A DNA stretch of 39,264 nt. It comes from Methanoculleus sp. Lineage in GTDB: Archaea; Halobacteriota; Methanomicrobia; Methanomicrobiales; Methanoculleaceae. Made by a program: the position numbers and the translations under genes. A model generated the notes under the pieces. That model did no database searches. It saw nothing but the letters and a program-made list of their open reading frames with translations, and was not told the DNA's origin. The stretch covers positions 1 to 39,264 of the forward strand of contig JAHDQM010000019.1 in NCBI GenBank assembly GCA_018433835.1, written 5' to 3'. Shown here one piece after another: positions 16,777-25,353 of the stretch; positions within the stretch are counted from its first letter, which is position 1; each line of letters begins with the position of its first letter.

Positions 16777-17457
16777 ATGCGGCAGATCGGTTTATGGGAC
16801 GACGATGGCGCTGACGGCCGGGCGAGCTGGCTGAAGGTCACGGTTCCGTTCCTGCTCTGCGTGCTCTTTCTTGCAGTCGTATGGTTCCTCCTCCCGGCTG
16901 AGCAGTGGCTCCTGCTCTTCGGGATGATGGTAGCCTATATCGTTCCGCCGCTCGGCCGGGAGACGATCATCCCGGTCTGCATCCTTTGCGGGATCCCCTG
17001 GTGGCTGGCCGCGTTTGCCCTGGCGTTCCTGGACTTCGCCGGCGGGCTCTTCATGGCCTGGAATTTTCCGCTGGTCCTGCGCATCCCCTACATCGGCCCC
17101 TGGGTCAGCCGCTTTGTGGCGGCAGGCAGGACCTTCCTCGACCGGCGGCCGTGGCTTGAACGGCTCTACTTCGTCGGCCTCATCGCCTTCGTGAGCCTCC
17201 CCTTCGACGGATCGGGGAGCATCGTCGGCTCCGTCGTCGGGAGAATGCTCGGGATGACGAAGACGGAGGTTCTCTCCTGTATCACCATCGGCGGCATCAT
17301 CGGCAGCTTCGGGATCGCTCTTGGCATCGACTACATCGTGAACCTCATCCCGGCGGGGGCCGGGTTCTGGGTGTCGCTTGCCGTCTTCCTCCTGATCGGC
17401 GCCGCACTCCTGGTGATGTACCGGAGATATTCGCGGAGACCGGAGGCGGACGTCTGA
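16777..17457 (+). CDS. COG2426-type small multidrug-export-like membrane protein
   Basis: 226 aa with about six hydrophobic helices (roughly 21-38, 45-60, 68-92, 127-147, 165-187, 195-212). The loops PPLGRETIIPVCILCGIPWW and SLPFDGSGSIVGSVVGRML match the conserved glycine/proline-rich half-repeats of PF06695/COG2426. ATG 16777 has AGGTGA eight bases upstream. Transported substrate is unknown and the 'multidrug' label is only a family name. Follows ribL by 47 bp, probably same transcript. Confidence 0.75.
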   Translation: MRQIGLWDDDGADGRASWLKVTVPFLLCVLFLAVVWFLLPAEQWLLLFGMMVAYIVPPLGRETIIPVCILCGIPWWLAAFALAFLDFAGGLFMAWNFPLVLRIPYIGPWVSRFVAAGRTFLDRRPWLERLYFVGLIAFVSLPFDGSGSIVGSVVGRMLGMTKTEVLSCITIGGIIGSFGIALGIDYIVNLIPAGAGFWVSLAVFLLIGAALLVMYRRYSRRPEADV

Positions 17458-17689
17458 TCCTGCGAGGCCAGGGCCGGCGGTTTTGCCCTCTTTTCCGGGA
17501 CGCGCCCCGCGATCCCTCTCCCGGGCCGGGAGTCGACGCATCACAAACAGAAACTCTAATACGCGATCCGGGGGATTGATTATCCTAACCAGTCCGGAAA
17601 ACCCGGAAGATAGATCAGGAGACGGCAGTGCGCGGCCGCTCCGCAACGGCGATGGGCGGCTCCGTTCTGCCGCCCGGGACGATCAGGGT

Positions 17690-19309
17690 ATGGATCCGCA
17701 TTCAACGAACCGTTTGGGGGCAGGCGTTCCTCCGGAGCAGCACGGCGGCAATCCGGACCGCCAGGAGGAAGGAGACCCCGCCGCCGGCGAGACCCCGGCC
17801 AGAACGCCCGGCGTTACTACCGCGATGCTGCAGCAGGTGATCGAGACCTCGCTCTCCGGGATCTGTATCGTCGATCGGAAGGGCTGCATTGCCTTTGCCA
17901 ACGTTCCGCTGCTTACCATGTGGGGGTATGCGCTGCAGGAGGTAGTCGGAAAGCCCGTGACCCTCCTCTGGCTCTCCCCGGAGGAGGGGCGGGACTGCAT
18001 CGACAGTGCTATCTCCGCCGGGCGGTGGGACGGGACGGTTGCCGCCCGGCGGAGAGATTCAGCGTCTTTTGACGTCAGGATATCGCTCAGTACCGTCCGC
18101 GACCCCTGGACCGCCGATGTCTGGTTCTTCCTCTCCTGTATCGACGTTACCGTGCAGCACAGGGCCAAAGATGCACCCGGTCACCGCCGCAGCCTCGAGC
18201 AGGCCGTTGCGGCGATGCCCGCACGGTTCATGGACCCCGCGCAGATCGATCCGGCTATCGACGAATCGCTTGAGGACCTCGGCCGCGCGTGCGGGGCGTG
18301 CAGGGCCTATCTCTCCCTGTTCAACGATCCCCGGACGCTGCTTGGCACAACGCATGAATGGTGCCGGCCGGAGCAGAATCCCCGGCGGGGGGAGTCCCGG
18401 AAGTTTCTCGCGACCGACCTCCCCTGGTGGGCCGTGCGGATCTTCGAAGGCGAGACCGTGCTCGTGAACGGGGCGTCCGCGAAAGGGCTGACGCGCGGGG
18501 AGGAGCGCGAGTTCCTGAAGCGGCACGGCGCTACCGCGACGCTGATGGTTCCGCTCCGGTTGAAAGGGGCGGTCGTCGGCTTCGTCGGCTTCGACCTGAA
18601 TGCCGGCGATGCCCGGTTCGAGGACGAGGATGTGGTGCTGCTCTCTGCGGCCGTCCATATCATCGCGGGCGCACTCGACCGGAAGCAGTCCGAGTACCTC
18701 TTCCGGGAGTCGGAAGGCCTCTACCAGATCGTCCTTGACGCCATCACCGATACCGTCACCGTCGTGGATACCCGGCTCACCCTTCTTCTCGCGAACGACG
18801 CTTTCGTCGCCTGGTGCGAAGACCTGGGGCTCGAAACGAACGTCGTCGGAAAGGATCTCTTCGCCGTCCTGCCGTTCCTCTCTCCCACCACCAGGCAGCT
18901 GTACGAGCGCGTCATACGGACCGGTCGGCCGCTGACCTCGGAGCGGTCTCTCAAGTGCGGTGACCGGACCATGTTCCTCCGGGAGATGCGGATCCCGATC
19001 TTCGAACACGGCGAGGTCGAGAGAATCGTCACCGTCTCCCGGGACATCACCGCCCAGAGGGAGGTTGAGGACCTGAAATCAAAGGCCTACACTCAAATCG
19101 AGCGGAACATGGAGCAGTTCGCTCTCCTCGCCGACCATATCCGGAACCCGCTCCAGGCGATCATGGGGCGTGCCGAACTGCTCGACGATACCGCGACGAG
19201 GGAACAGATCCGGCAGCAGGTGCAGCGGATCAATGGTATCATCGACCAGCTCGACGGGCGGTGGGCGGAGTCGAGGAAGCTCTCCATGTTCTGGCGGAAG
19301 TACTCCTGA
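17690..19309 (+). CDS. PAS-GAF-PAS sensor protein with HisKA-like tail, no ATPase domain
   Basis: 539 aa from ATG 17690. The frame is open from 17483, but the first 69 codons look non-coding; TTG 17576 is an alternative. PAS 1 is about residues 45-150 (VIETSLSGICIVDRKGCIAFAN), GAF about 165-320 (SAAVHIIAGALDRKQSE at its end), PAS 2 about 325-445 (ITDTVTVVDTRLTLLLAND, ending TVSRDITAQREVE). The last 75 residues contain LADHIRNPLQAIMGRAELL, a HisKA-like helix with the phosphoacceptor histidine, but the protein stops before any HATPase domain. No transmembrane segment. Likely a cytoplasmic sensor or a partner in multi-component signalling, as common in Methanomicrobiales. Confidence 0.82.
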   Translation: MDPHSTNRLGAGVPPEQHGGNPDRQEEGDPAAGETPARTPGVTTAMLQQVIETSLSGICIVDRKGCIAFANVPLLTMWGYALQEVVGKPVTLLWLSPEEGRDCIDSAISAGRWDGTVAARRRDSASFDVRISLSTVRDPWTADVWFFLSCIDVTVQHRAKDAPGHRRSLEQAVAAMPARFMDPAQIDPAIDESLEDLGRACGACRAYLSLFNDPRTLLGTTHEWCRPEQNPRRGESRKFLATDLPWWAVRIFEGETVLVNGASAKGLTRGEEREFLKRHGATATLMVPLRLKGAVVGFVGFDLNAGDARFEDEDVVLLSAAVHIIAGALDRKQSEYLFRESEGLYQIVLDAITDTVTVVDTRLTLLLANDAFVAWCEDLGLETNVVGKDLFAVLPFLSPTTRQLYERVIRTGRPLTSERSLKCGDRTMFLREMRIPIFEHGEVERIVTVSRDITAQREVEDLKSKAYTQIERNMEQFALLADHIRNPLQAIMGRAELLDDTATREQIRQQVQRINGIIDQLDGRWAESRKLSMFWRKYS

Positions 19310-19318
19310 TCCCCTCTC

Positions 19319-20002
19319 TCACCTAGTATCGCGTAGCGTTCCCCATACCCGGTTCCGTTCGAGGATGATCCAGTAGCGCCGCAGCTCGGCTTCCGCCGCC
19401 CGGTATCCGGGGTAACGGTCGCCGACGAGACGCCAGAACCTTTTTGAGTGGTTCTGTTCGCGGAGGTGGGCGGCCTCGTGGACGACGACGTACTCCCGCA
19501 AGGGGTCGGGAAGGGCTACGACGCGCAGGTTGATGTTGAGGTTGCCGAGCGTCGAGCAGCTCCCCCACCGGGTCTTCTGCATCTTCACCGCGATCCTTCC
19601 TGGCCTCCGGCCCGCAAGGTCCGGGCAGGCCTCCAGGCGGTCCAGGACCTCCTCTTTCAGCATCCGGGAGAGGCTTCTTTTGAGGGCGGGAACGGACGGG
19701 CAGGCAACGGTCCCCGGGATCTCGTCGATCGCAAACCGCGCGCCCGGGACCAGGCGGTGGAACCGCCCGTGCAGGAGGAGCAGGTCCTCCTTTCCGCGGC
19801 CTTCGGCGGCCAGCCGGTCGAGTTCCTCGCGCCGCTTCTCGATCCAGGCCGTGTTGCGCTGCAGGAACCCCCCGATATCGAAGGAGGGGGGAGCGACCAC
19901 CCGCAGGGTCCCGTCAGGCTGCACCTGAAGGCGGGCAGACCGTACCGCCTTCCGGACGACGGTCGTGCCGTCCGGGACGCTCTCTTTCGCTCCCCTGTTC
20001 AT
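19319..20002 (-). CDS. YgjP/SprT-like (M48-type, DUF45) metallopeptidase
   Basis: 227 aa. Zinc site VVVHEAAHLREQNHSKRFW (HExxH with a downstream NHS-x-x-FW), preceded by KTRWGSCSTLGNLNINLR, the standard pairing of the YgjP family. N-terminal part (SARLQVQPDGTLRVVAPP) is the family's beta domain. ATG 20002 is preferred over the one 17 codons upstream by similarity to the usual start. Stops converge with the sensor gene, leaving nine bases. Physiological substrate unknown; a role in protein quality control is only suggested by family. Confidence 0.87.
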   Translation of the reverse strand: MNRGAKESVPDGTTVVRKAVRSARLQVQPDGTLRVVAPPSFDIGGFLQRNTAWIEKRREELDRLAAEGRGKEDLLLLHGRFHRLVPGARFAIDEIPGTVACPSVPALKRSLSRMLKEEVLDRLEACPDLAGRRPGRIAVKMQKTRWGSCSTLGNLNINLRVVALPDPLREYVVVHEAAHLREQNHSKRFWRLVGDRYPGYRAAEAELRRYWIILERNRVWGTLRDTR

Positions 20003-20127
20003 TGTACCAGTACTGGGACGGCGGCAAGAAAAACCCCGTGATCCGGCACGCACCTATACCTGATGACGACAAAGAGTTACGGTAGGACTCCCGCTCGAGC
20101 TCCAGAGCGGGTGCAGAGGACGGTACC

Positions 20128-20727
20128 ATGACCGAGAAGGAACTGAAGATCGGGGACATCGCGCGCCTCACCGGGATCTCCGAGCAGGATGTCCGGACAC
20201 TCGTCCAGACCTACGACAGCCTCTTTACCTACCGGACCATCGGCCGGGTCAGGCTCTTTCCGCCAAAGGCGGTCGGAACTGTCCATGAACTTATAGAGCT
20301 CTCGGGGAGGGGCCTTTCGCCGGACGAGATCGGCGAAGAGGTCAAATCCGGCAGAAAATCGGCCGCACCGGAAGAACCGGCGGGCGAGGTCGGCCGGACC
20401 GCCGTCCCGCTCCCGCCCGAGGTGGCGATCGATCTCGGGGTGATGCGGGATACACTGGCCCGGCAGGAACGCCGGATTGCACGCCTGGTCGAGGACCTCG
20501 AACGGGAGCAGGAATTGAGGATTGAGGAGATCGGCCGGCTCCAGAAGGCCGTCGAAGACCTGCAGGAACGGCTTTCCGGGCAGCAGAGGGAGCTCGGGGT
20601 CGTTGCGGAATGGGTGGACTACTTCGACCGGCAGATGGACGAGGTCACCCGCCCGGTGCTTGAGAGGGTCCGGCGAACCGTCGCGAAGAAGAACGATCCC
20701 GGGCAGCTGTCCGGCCGCTCCGGCTGA
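20128..20727 (+). CDS. MerR-type DNA-binding protein with coiled-coil domain
   Basis: 199 aa. Residues 5-70 are a MerR winged helix (LKIGDIARLTGISEQDVRTL ... GRVRLFPPKAV); no effector-binding cysteines are seen. Residues about 105-160 form a long charged heptad-rich coiled coil (LEREQELRIEEIGRLQKAVEDL style), followed by a conserved aromatic patch (EWVDYFDRQMDEV). The architecture recalls chromosome-associated MerR/coiled-coil proteins such as RacA more than metal regulators; function not established. Starts ATG 20128, with a purine-rich site in front. Confidence 0.8.
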   Translation: MTEKELKIGDIARLTGISEQDVRTLVQTYDSLFTYRTIGRVRLFPPKAVGTVHELIELSGRGLSPDEIGEEVKSGRKSAAPEEPAGEVGRTAVPLPPEVAIDLGVMRDTLARQERRIARLVEDLEREQELRIEEIGRLQKAVEDLQERLSGQQRELGVVAEWVDYFDRQMDEVTRPVLERVRRTVAKKNDPGQLSGRSG

Positions 20728-20861
20728 TCCCGCCCCTGCTCTGCCGGTGCGGCTCTCCTCCCGGGCCATCCCCGGAAACAGGATGCACGGTCGCCTCCTC
20801 CTCACTACGCGTATGGCGCATCTGTAGCAATATATACTATTGAGGAGCATGAACTTAGCAA

Positions 20862-20872
20862 AATTTAAATAA
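20862..20872 (+). promoter_or_regulatory. TATA box for small membrane protein gene
   Basis: AAATTTAAATAAG is a strong TATA-like sequence about 30 bp ahead of GTG 20896, implying a leaderless transcript. Confidence 0.45.
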
Positions 20873-20895
20873 GATCCCCGCCACCGGCACGCGAG

Positions 20896-21168
20896 GTGAT
20901 CGAGATCTCAGAGCAGAAGATGGCCCTGGTATTGACCGTCGTCATTCAAACCCTGGTTGTTGGCGGGTTGATAGCCTGTATCATCGTTGGAACACAGGAC
21001 CGGCCGTCTTCGGTGGTGTCACCGACCGATGGGGGCCGGTATGAAAATTACCAGCCCGAGAGCGCCTCTCCGGCCGCGTATCCCGTCGTCGGCCACCGGC
21101 CGGAGGACGTGCCGGGCGCCGGGGAGAAGATCCCCTCTTTTTTTGTGCAGGACCATTCCCCCCCCTAG
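20896..21168 (+). CDS. Small single-pass membrane protein of unknown function
   Basis: 90 aa. One hydrophobic helix at about residues 9-32 (MALVLTVVIQTLVVGGLIACI) followed by a polar, proline-rich tail with a final SFFVQDHSPP. GTG 20896 fits a leaderless start; ATG 20920 is a possible alternative. Its stop codon overlaps, in convergent orientation, the stop of UPF0216. No known family recognised. Confidence 0.6.
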   Translation: MIEISEQKMALVLTVVIQTLVVGGLIACIIVGTQDRPSSVVSPTDGGRYENYQPESASPAAYPVVGHRPEDVPGAGEKIPSFFVQDHSPP

Positions 21169-21596
21169 CCCATCATGATCTGCACGACCGTCGGGTACCT
21201 GTTCATGATGGCGTACACGAGAGGTTTCGCTATCCAGAGCCTCCCGCTCTGCATCCTCCGGAGAGGGCTGATCTCCCGGAGGTTCTGGAGGGCCTGCACC
21301 GCAGCCTCGTCCGCGAGGAAGAAACTGTCCGGGACCGTGGAGTCAAAGTAGAAGAGGATCGGAAGCCTGAGCCGTCTTTGCAACTCCCCCGGGGTGGCCT
21401 GCTCCAGCCGGAGGAGGACGTCCCGGTCGAAGTCGTACCGGCTCCCGCCTTTCGTGACCGACGACGGGTGCTCCTCGGAGAGGAGCCGGGAGAGACGTTT
21501 GCGTTCCGCGACGACGCCGTCGTTGATCCTGCCGATCTCAAGCCGCATCCACCGCAAAAGGGTCGACTCGTCACCTGCTGATGGTCGGTTAGGCAT
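21165..21596 (-). CDS. UPF0216 (DUF61) family protein
   Basis: 143 aa archaeal conserved protein. Recognisable by LLRWMRLEIGRINDGVV, then RLRLPILFYFDST near the middle and the C-terminal GRLWIAKPLVYAIMNRYPTVVQI. The frame is open to 21803, but ATG 21596 has GGAG six bases upstream, matches the family length and lies about 36 bp behind the expected transcription start of the TATA box at 21654-21664. Biochemical function unknown in the family. Confidence 0.85.
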   Translation of the reverse strand: MPNRPSAGDESTLLRWMRLEIGRINDGVVAERKRLSRLLSEEHPSSVTKGGSRYDFDRDVLLRLEQATPGELQRRLRLPILFYFDSTVPDSFFLADEAAVQALQNLREISPLRRMQSGRLWIAKPLVYAIMNRYPTVVQIMMG

Positions 21597-21653
21597 GTAT
21601 GCTCCGGTGGTGATCAGTCCCCGCATCGGGCTGAGAAATCTGTCTTCGCCATG

Positions 21654-21664
21654 GGATATATACC
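21654..21664 (-). promoter_or_regulatory. TATA box for UPF0216 gene
   Basis: GGATATATACC on the plus strand reads GGTATATATCC on the minus strand, about 60 bp ahead of ATG 21596. Confidence 0.5.
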
Positions 21665-21771
21665 TGGCCCCGGGAGGCCCTTCTCCGGTAACAGGTGCCC
21701 GGGTGCTATTTCGGCGATTCGAGCCGGAATGCGCCCCTCTCCCGGATCGCAAACCTCTCACTGCCCGGGCG

Positions 21772-21783
21772 AAAGTATATATC
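21772..21783 (+). promoter_or_regulatory. TATA box for M28 peptidase gene
   Basis: AAAGTATATATC lies about 40 bp ahead of ATG 21821, giving a leader of roughly 15 bases. Confidence 0.5.
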
Positions 21784-21820
21784 TTCACTCCTCCTTTCGG
21801 CATCTTCTACGTGATCATGC

Positions 21821-22840
21821 ATGGAACGTGATTCAGCGCACGACAGGTACACTCGACGGCATGCCCGCTTCCGGGGGATGCTGCTCTGCGTTCTGCTGCT
21901 CGCCGGCGCAACGGTTCTCCTCACGGCCGCTCCGGCGGGCGCAACCGGCACATCCGGGGAGGGGTACGATCCTGCCGTCGCCGCAATGCTCGCAGAGATC
22001 AACGAATCCGAACTCCGGAACACGACATACGACCTGCAGAACTGTTCGACCCGGGCGTTCGGCTCCGCCGGTAACCGGGAGGCGGGCGAGTACCTCTCCC
22101 GGAGGCTTGCCGACATCCCCGGCCTCGAGGTGGAGTTCCAGGGGGGGGAACTCAACAACGTCGTCGCCACGCTCCCCGGGAGCGGCAACGCCTCCGACGG
22201 GGTCGTGGTGGTGGGGGCGCACTACGACAGCACGTCCTCGGACCCCGCCCGCGCACCCGGGGCTACCGACAACGGGTGCGGCGTCGCGATCGTCCTGGAA
22301 CTCGCCCGGGTAATGAGCCGGCACTCGTTTGACCGGACGGTGCAATTTGCGTTCTGGAACGCCGAAGAGATCGGCCGTTACGGCAGCGCCGACTATGCCG
22401 CCAACGCGACGGTCCCGGTCGTGCTCTACTTCAACTACGACTCGGCCTGCTACGATCCCATGAACCGCTCGGTCCTCGATATCGTCTACGACGAGCGTTC
22501 CACGGATATCGCGGCGCTCATGGCAGATTATAACACCCTTTATGCCACGAACTTCACCCTGACCGGGAACATCCACTCCTGCGCCTCGGACCATGTTCCC
22601 TTCCGGGATCGGGGTTTTCCGGCCGTGACGACTCACTGCGAGGAGCACGGCCCGGCCCATACCCCGGACGACACCATCGACCGCGTGTCGTTTGGATATG
22701 CGAAGAGGAACGCGCAACTGGGCCTCCCGGTGCTCGTCGAGGTGGCCGGGCTCCGTGACGACGAGGAAGATGCCGACGTCCCGAAGGTCCCGGTGATGAT
22801 AGTATGGAACCTCTCCGGAAGACTGGACGGGGCGGGCTGA
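21821..22840 (+). CDS. Secreted M28-family zinc aminopeptidase
   Basis: 339 aa. An N-terminal positively charged stretch and hydrophobic helix (MLLCVLLLAGATVLLTAAPA, about 20-39) form a signal peptide. The M28 zinc ligands and catalytic residues are all visible: VVGAHYDS (H), GATDNGCG (D), WNAEEIGRYG (catalytic E and ligand E), FNYDSA (D) and GPAHTPDDT (H). It likely trims peptides at the cell surface. A few N-glycosylation sequons are present. Own promoter (TATA at 21772); no operon partner. Confidence 0.88.
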   Translation: MERDSAHDRYTRRHARFRGMLLCVLLLAGATVLLTAAPAGATGTSGEGYDPAVAAMLAEINESELRNTTYDLQNCSTRAFGSAGNREAGEYLSRRLADIPGLEVEFQGGELNNVVATLPGSGNASDGVVVVGAHYDSTSSDPARAPGATDNGCGVAIVLELARVMSRHSFDRTVQFAFWNAEEIGRYGSADYAANATVPVVLYFNYDSACYDPMNRSVLDIVYDERSTDIAALMADYNTLYATNFTLTGNIHSCASDHVPFRDRGFPAVTTHCEEHGPAHTPDDTIDRVSFGYAKRNAQLGLPVLVEVAGLRDDEEDADVPKVPVMIVWNLSGRLDGAG

Positions 22841-23062
22841 AACCCCTTCACCGGCAGCCGTCTGGCATTATCCGGACCGTACCGGGCATAGCCCCTTTTA
22901 CCGCGAGCTGCGGCACGGGGCAAGGTATTATTAGGAGGGTGCCAAGAGGAGGTGGCTCCCGGGAGTGGGACGGGTTCCCCGGCGAGCGGAGGATGCGGCC
23001 TCTCGTCATCCCGGGGGGCCGCGCAGAACCGCGAGGGCCCGCGCACGTCCGGGTGATGAGGT

Positions 23063-23362
23063 ATGCGTATGAGAGGCGAAGCAGAAGAGAAGATGGCGGA
23101 AGGATCGGGACCGGTCACGTTTACATGCTATCGTGTCACCCCGGGGGAGAAGGAGGGTGCCCCTGAAGAGGATATGAACACCTACAGCGTCGTGGTGCTG
23201 CTCCCCGACGGGGATGTCAAGCACCAGGTCGTCTGGGCGTCGGCGCCCGAGGATATCGGCGACGCGATCCGGGTCCCCCCCGGTTCGAGAGTGATCATGA
23301 CCGAGATGAAGAGCACCCTCGTCTGGGACAGCGAGGAGGTGGGGGCCGCACCGGCCCCCTGA
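23063..23362 (+). CDS. Small conserved-looking hypothetical protein
   Basis: 99 aa from ATG 23063, which has GGTGATG upstream at good spacing; ATG 23093 is an alternative. The body looks like a compact alpha/beta fold (FTCYRVTPGEKEGAP, NTYSVVVLLPDGDVKHQVVW, RVPPGSRVIMTEMKSTLVW) with no signal or membrane segment. A short T tract follows the stop. Not assigned to a family. Confidence 0.65.
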   Translation: MRMRGEAEEKMAEGSGPVTFTCYRVTPGEKEGAPEEDMNTYSVVVLLPDGDVKHQVVWASAPEDIGDAIRVPPGSRVIMTEMKSTLVWDSEEVGAAPAP

Positions 23363-23489
23363 CTTTTTGGAAGCGGCAGCCGGGGCGCGGAACATCGGCG
23401 TAACGGCGTGCCCATTCCAGTCATCCTGTACGCAGGGGGTGCGGCTCTGCAACCGGGGAAGGCTGTGTAGTTTTTGGAAAAAAAGGTAT

Positions 23490-24440
23490 TCAGGGGAACG
23501 CTGTATCCTCCCCGGTGATCTCGCTCAGGTAGACGCCGGAGCCGACCCACCAGGTCTCGTCTACCGGGAGGACGTAGCCGATCTTGAGTTCCTCGCGGTT
23601 ATCCTGCTCGGGATTCGGCCAGACGAAGACGATGAACCCCCCTCCCGACTGTGCGGTGTCCCTGAGCGCCCGGATGTTCTCCATCCCGAACGGGTCCTGC
23701 CGCTCGATCAGGCTCGTGCCTATCGCGGCCTGCAGGTGGGGATGGGCAAGAAGCGTTCCGTTGTAGTCGTAGGCGTAGAGGTAGTGCCCCGCCGGATCGA
23801 CAAACCTCCCGGACGCATTCGAGATCTCGGAAAACGCCGCCTGCGCTCCCTGTTCGCGGCCGTAGGCGGCACCGCGTTCGACGAGGTCGATCATCGCCGA
23901 TACGGGTTCGGGATACGGCTCCCGGCCGGGACCGGCCGCCTCAGAGAGGTAGACGCCTGAGGCCACCCACCACGTCTCCCCTGCAGGGGCGACGTAGCCG
24001 ATCTTCGGAACGTAGGTATCCCCTGCCGACTCATCGATGGACCCGTTCTCCGGCGCCGGGTAGAGGTAGGCGATGTAACCGCCGCCGTTTGCTGCCGTAT
24101 GCGCACCGATGCGGATCACCGGGAGTCCCCGCACGTCGGTCCAGTTCCCCCTGTTCGTTCCGACCGCATCCTTTTCGTAGGGGTGGGCAAGAAGCGTCCC
24201 GTCGTAATCGTAGGCGTAGATGTAGACGGCCCCCTGTGAGAACCGGCCGGACTCGTCGTTGAATTCGGCGAGAGCTGCATCTTTCCCGGCAGTCTCCGCG
24301 TAGGCGGCGGCGTCCCGGACGAGACCCGCAAGATCTCCGTAGGTCATATTCTCTTCCACGGTCTCCTGTTCGGCAGGGCCGCTGCACCCGGCCGCGAGCA
24401 CCAGAAGGCAGACCATACCGACGAGATAGCATCTTTTCAT
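23490..24440 (-). CDS. Lipoprotein with two tandem Cache-type sensor domains
   Basis: 316 aa from ATG 24440 (an ATG 11 codons upstream is less likely). The signal ends in a lipobox, LLVLAAGC, with the cysteine at residue 19. Two homologous ~130-residue units follow: each contains AYDYDGTLLAHP or AYDYNGTLLAHP, a GGGYIAYLYP or GGGFIVFVWP strand and ends ETWWVASGVYLSE or ETWWVGSGVYLSE. This is the single-Cache (sCache_2/Cache_2) layout seen in chemoreceptors and kinases, but no signalling domain is attached. It is probably an extracellular ligand-binding lipoprotein; the ligand and any partner are unknown. Confidence 0.83.
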   Translation of the reverse strand: MKRCYLVGMVCLLVLAAGCSGPAEQETVEENMTYGDLAGLVRDAAAYAETAGKDAALAEFNDESGRFSQGAVYIYAYDYDGTLLAHPYEKDAVGTNRGNWTDVRGLPVIRIGAHTAANGGGYIAYLYPAPENGSIDESAGDTYVPKIGYVAPAGETWWVASGVYLSEAAGPGREPYPEPVSAMIDLVERGAAYGREQGAQAAFSEISNASGRFVDPAGHYLYAYDYNGTLLAHPHLQAAIGTSLIERQDPFGMENIRALRDTAQSGGGFIVFVWPNPEQDNREELKIGYVLPVDETWWVGSGVYLSEITGEDTAFP

Positions 24441-24618
24441 ACCCTTTTGTGGGATGGAATACCAAAAAAACACGCCGGAACCTTCCTGTTCAAAGGAAAC
24501 GATGTGACCCCCGCTTTTCCCGGCATGGAAGAGGGCATTCGGGGTGCCGGCCGGGTTCTCCCTTCAGCATGCACCCCTGGGATGCTTTTTTCCGTCGCCT
24601 GAACAGAGAGGTGGCAAC

Positions 24619-25227
24619 GTGCGCAAGATCGACCGTGAGCAGCATACCCGAACCATGGGACGATCTCCTGACGGCCTGCCCGGTGCGACGGTCACCGATA
24701 TCGCGACGGCATTCGGCCGGGTTCTCCTGATCTGGGTTCACGAGGCACCGGGGCCGAGGGTGCAGAGAATCATCCTTCCCGGCGACCCGCGAGCCGATGC
24801 GGTGATGTTCGGGAGTACGTCGTCCGTTCGAGAGCCCCGCGACGAAGCCATCAGAACGCTGATCGCCGGGATTCAGTCCTTCCTTGCAGGGCACGACGTG
24901 CAGTTCGAGATCGATCTCCTCGACCTTGGTCGGTGCCCGCCCTTCCAGCGGCGCGTGCTCCTCGCCGAACACGGCATCCCCCGGGGATATGTCAGCACCT
25001 ACGGACGCATCGCCCGGTATCTCGGGAACCCGTGCGCTGCCCGGGCTGTCGGCAACGCCCTCGCCCGGAACCCGTTTCCTCCCGTCATCCCCTGCCACCG
25101 CGCCCTGCGTTCGGACGGGCGGCCGGGCGGATTTCAGGCGGGCCTGGATCTGAAGAGGAGACTGCTCGATATGGAGGGCGTCAGGTTCCGGGAAGACGGT
25201 CGGGTGCTCATGGAGCGTGTATGGTAA
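24619..25227 (+). CDS. ogt: Methylated-DNA-protein-cysteine S-methyltransferase (Ogt/MGMT)
   Basis: 202 aa. Active-site motif VIPCHRALRSDGRPGGFQAG with the acceptor cysteine, preceded by the helix-turn-helix GYVSTYGRIARYLGNP that binds DNA. The enzyme removes O6-alkyl groups from guanine stoichiometrically. The frame opens at 24544, but GTG 24619 has AGGTGG five bases ahead and is the likely start. The N-terminal ~90 residues are poorly conserved, as usual for this family. Single gene. Confidence 0.88.
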   Translation: MRKIDREQHTRTMGRSPDGLPGATVTDIATAFGRVLLIWVHEAPGPRVQRIILPGDPRADAVMFGSTSSVREPRDEAIRTLIAGIQSFLAGHDVQFEIDLLDLGRCPPFQRRVLLAEHGIPRGYVSTYGRIARYLGNPCAARAVGNALARNPFPPVIPCHRALRSDGRPGGFQAGLDLKRRLLDMEGVRFREDGRVLMERVW

Positions 25228-25353
25228 TGAAGGCCCTTGCGGAGAGTGTAAGTTTTCCCCGCGGTTCTCCATTACAGGCCTGATGCCGTCCTGCACGGCC
25301 TGTTCATAGAGAGGTATATGTGGGATCGCATCTCCCGTCCCCGGGGTGATCGG

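Noticed and set aside
22841..23062. Possible small gene between the M28 peptidase and the 99-aa protein
   Set aside because: Frames are glycine/arginine-rich out-of-frame readings of GC-rich spacer DNA; no start with ribosome-binding site except that of the gene at 23063.
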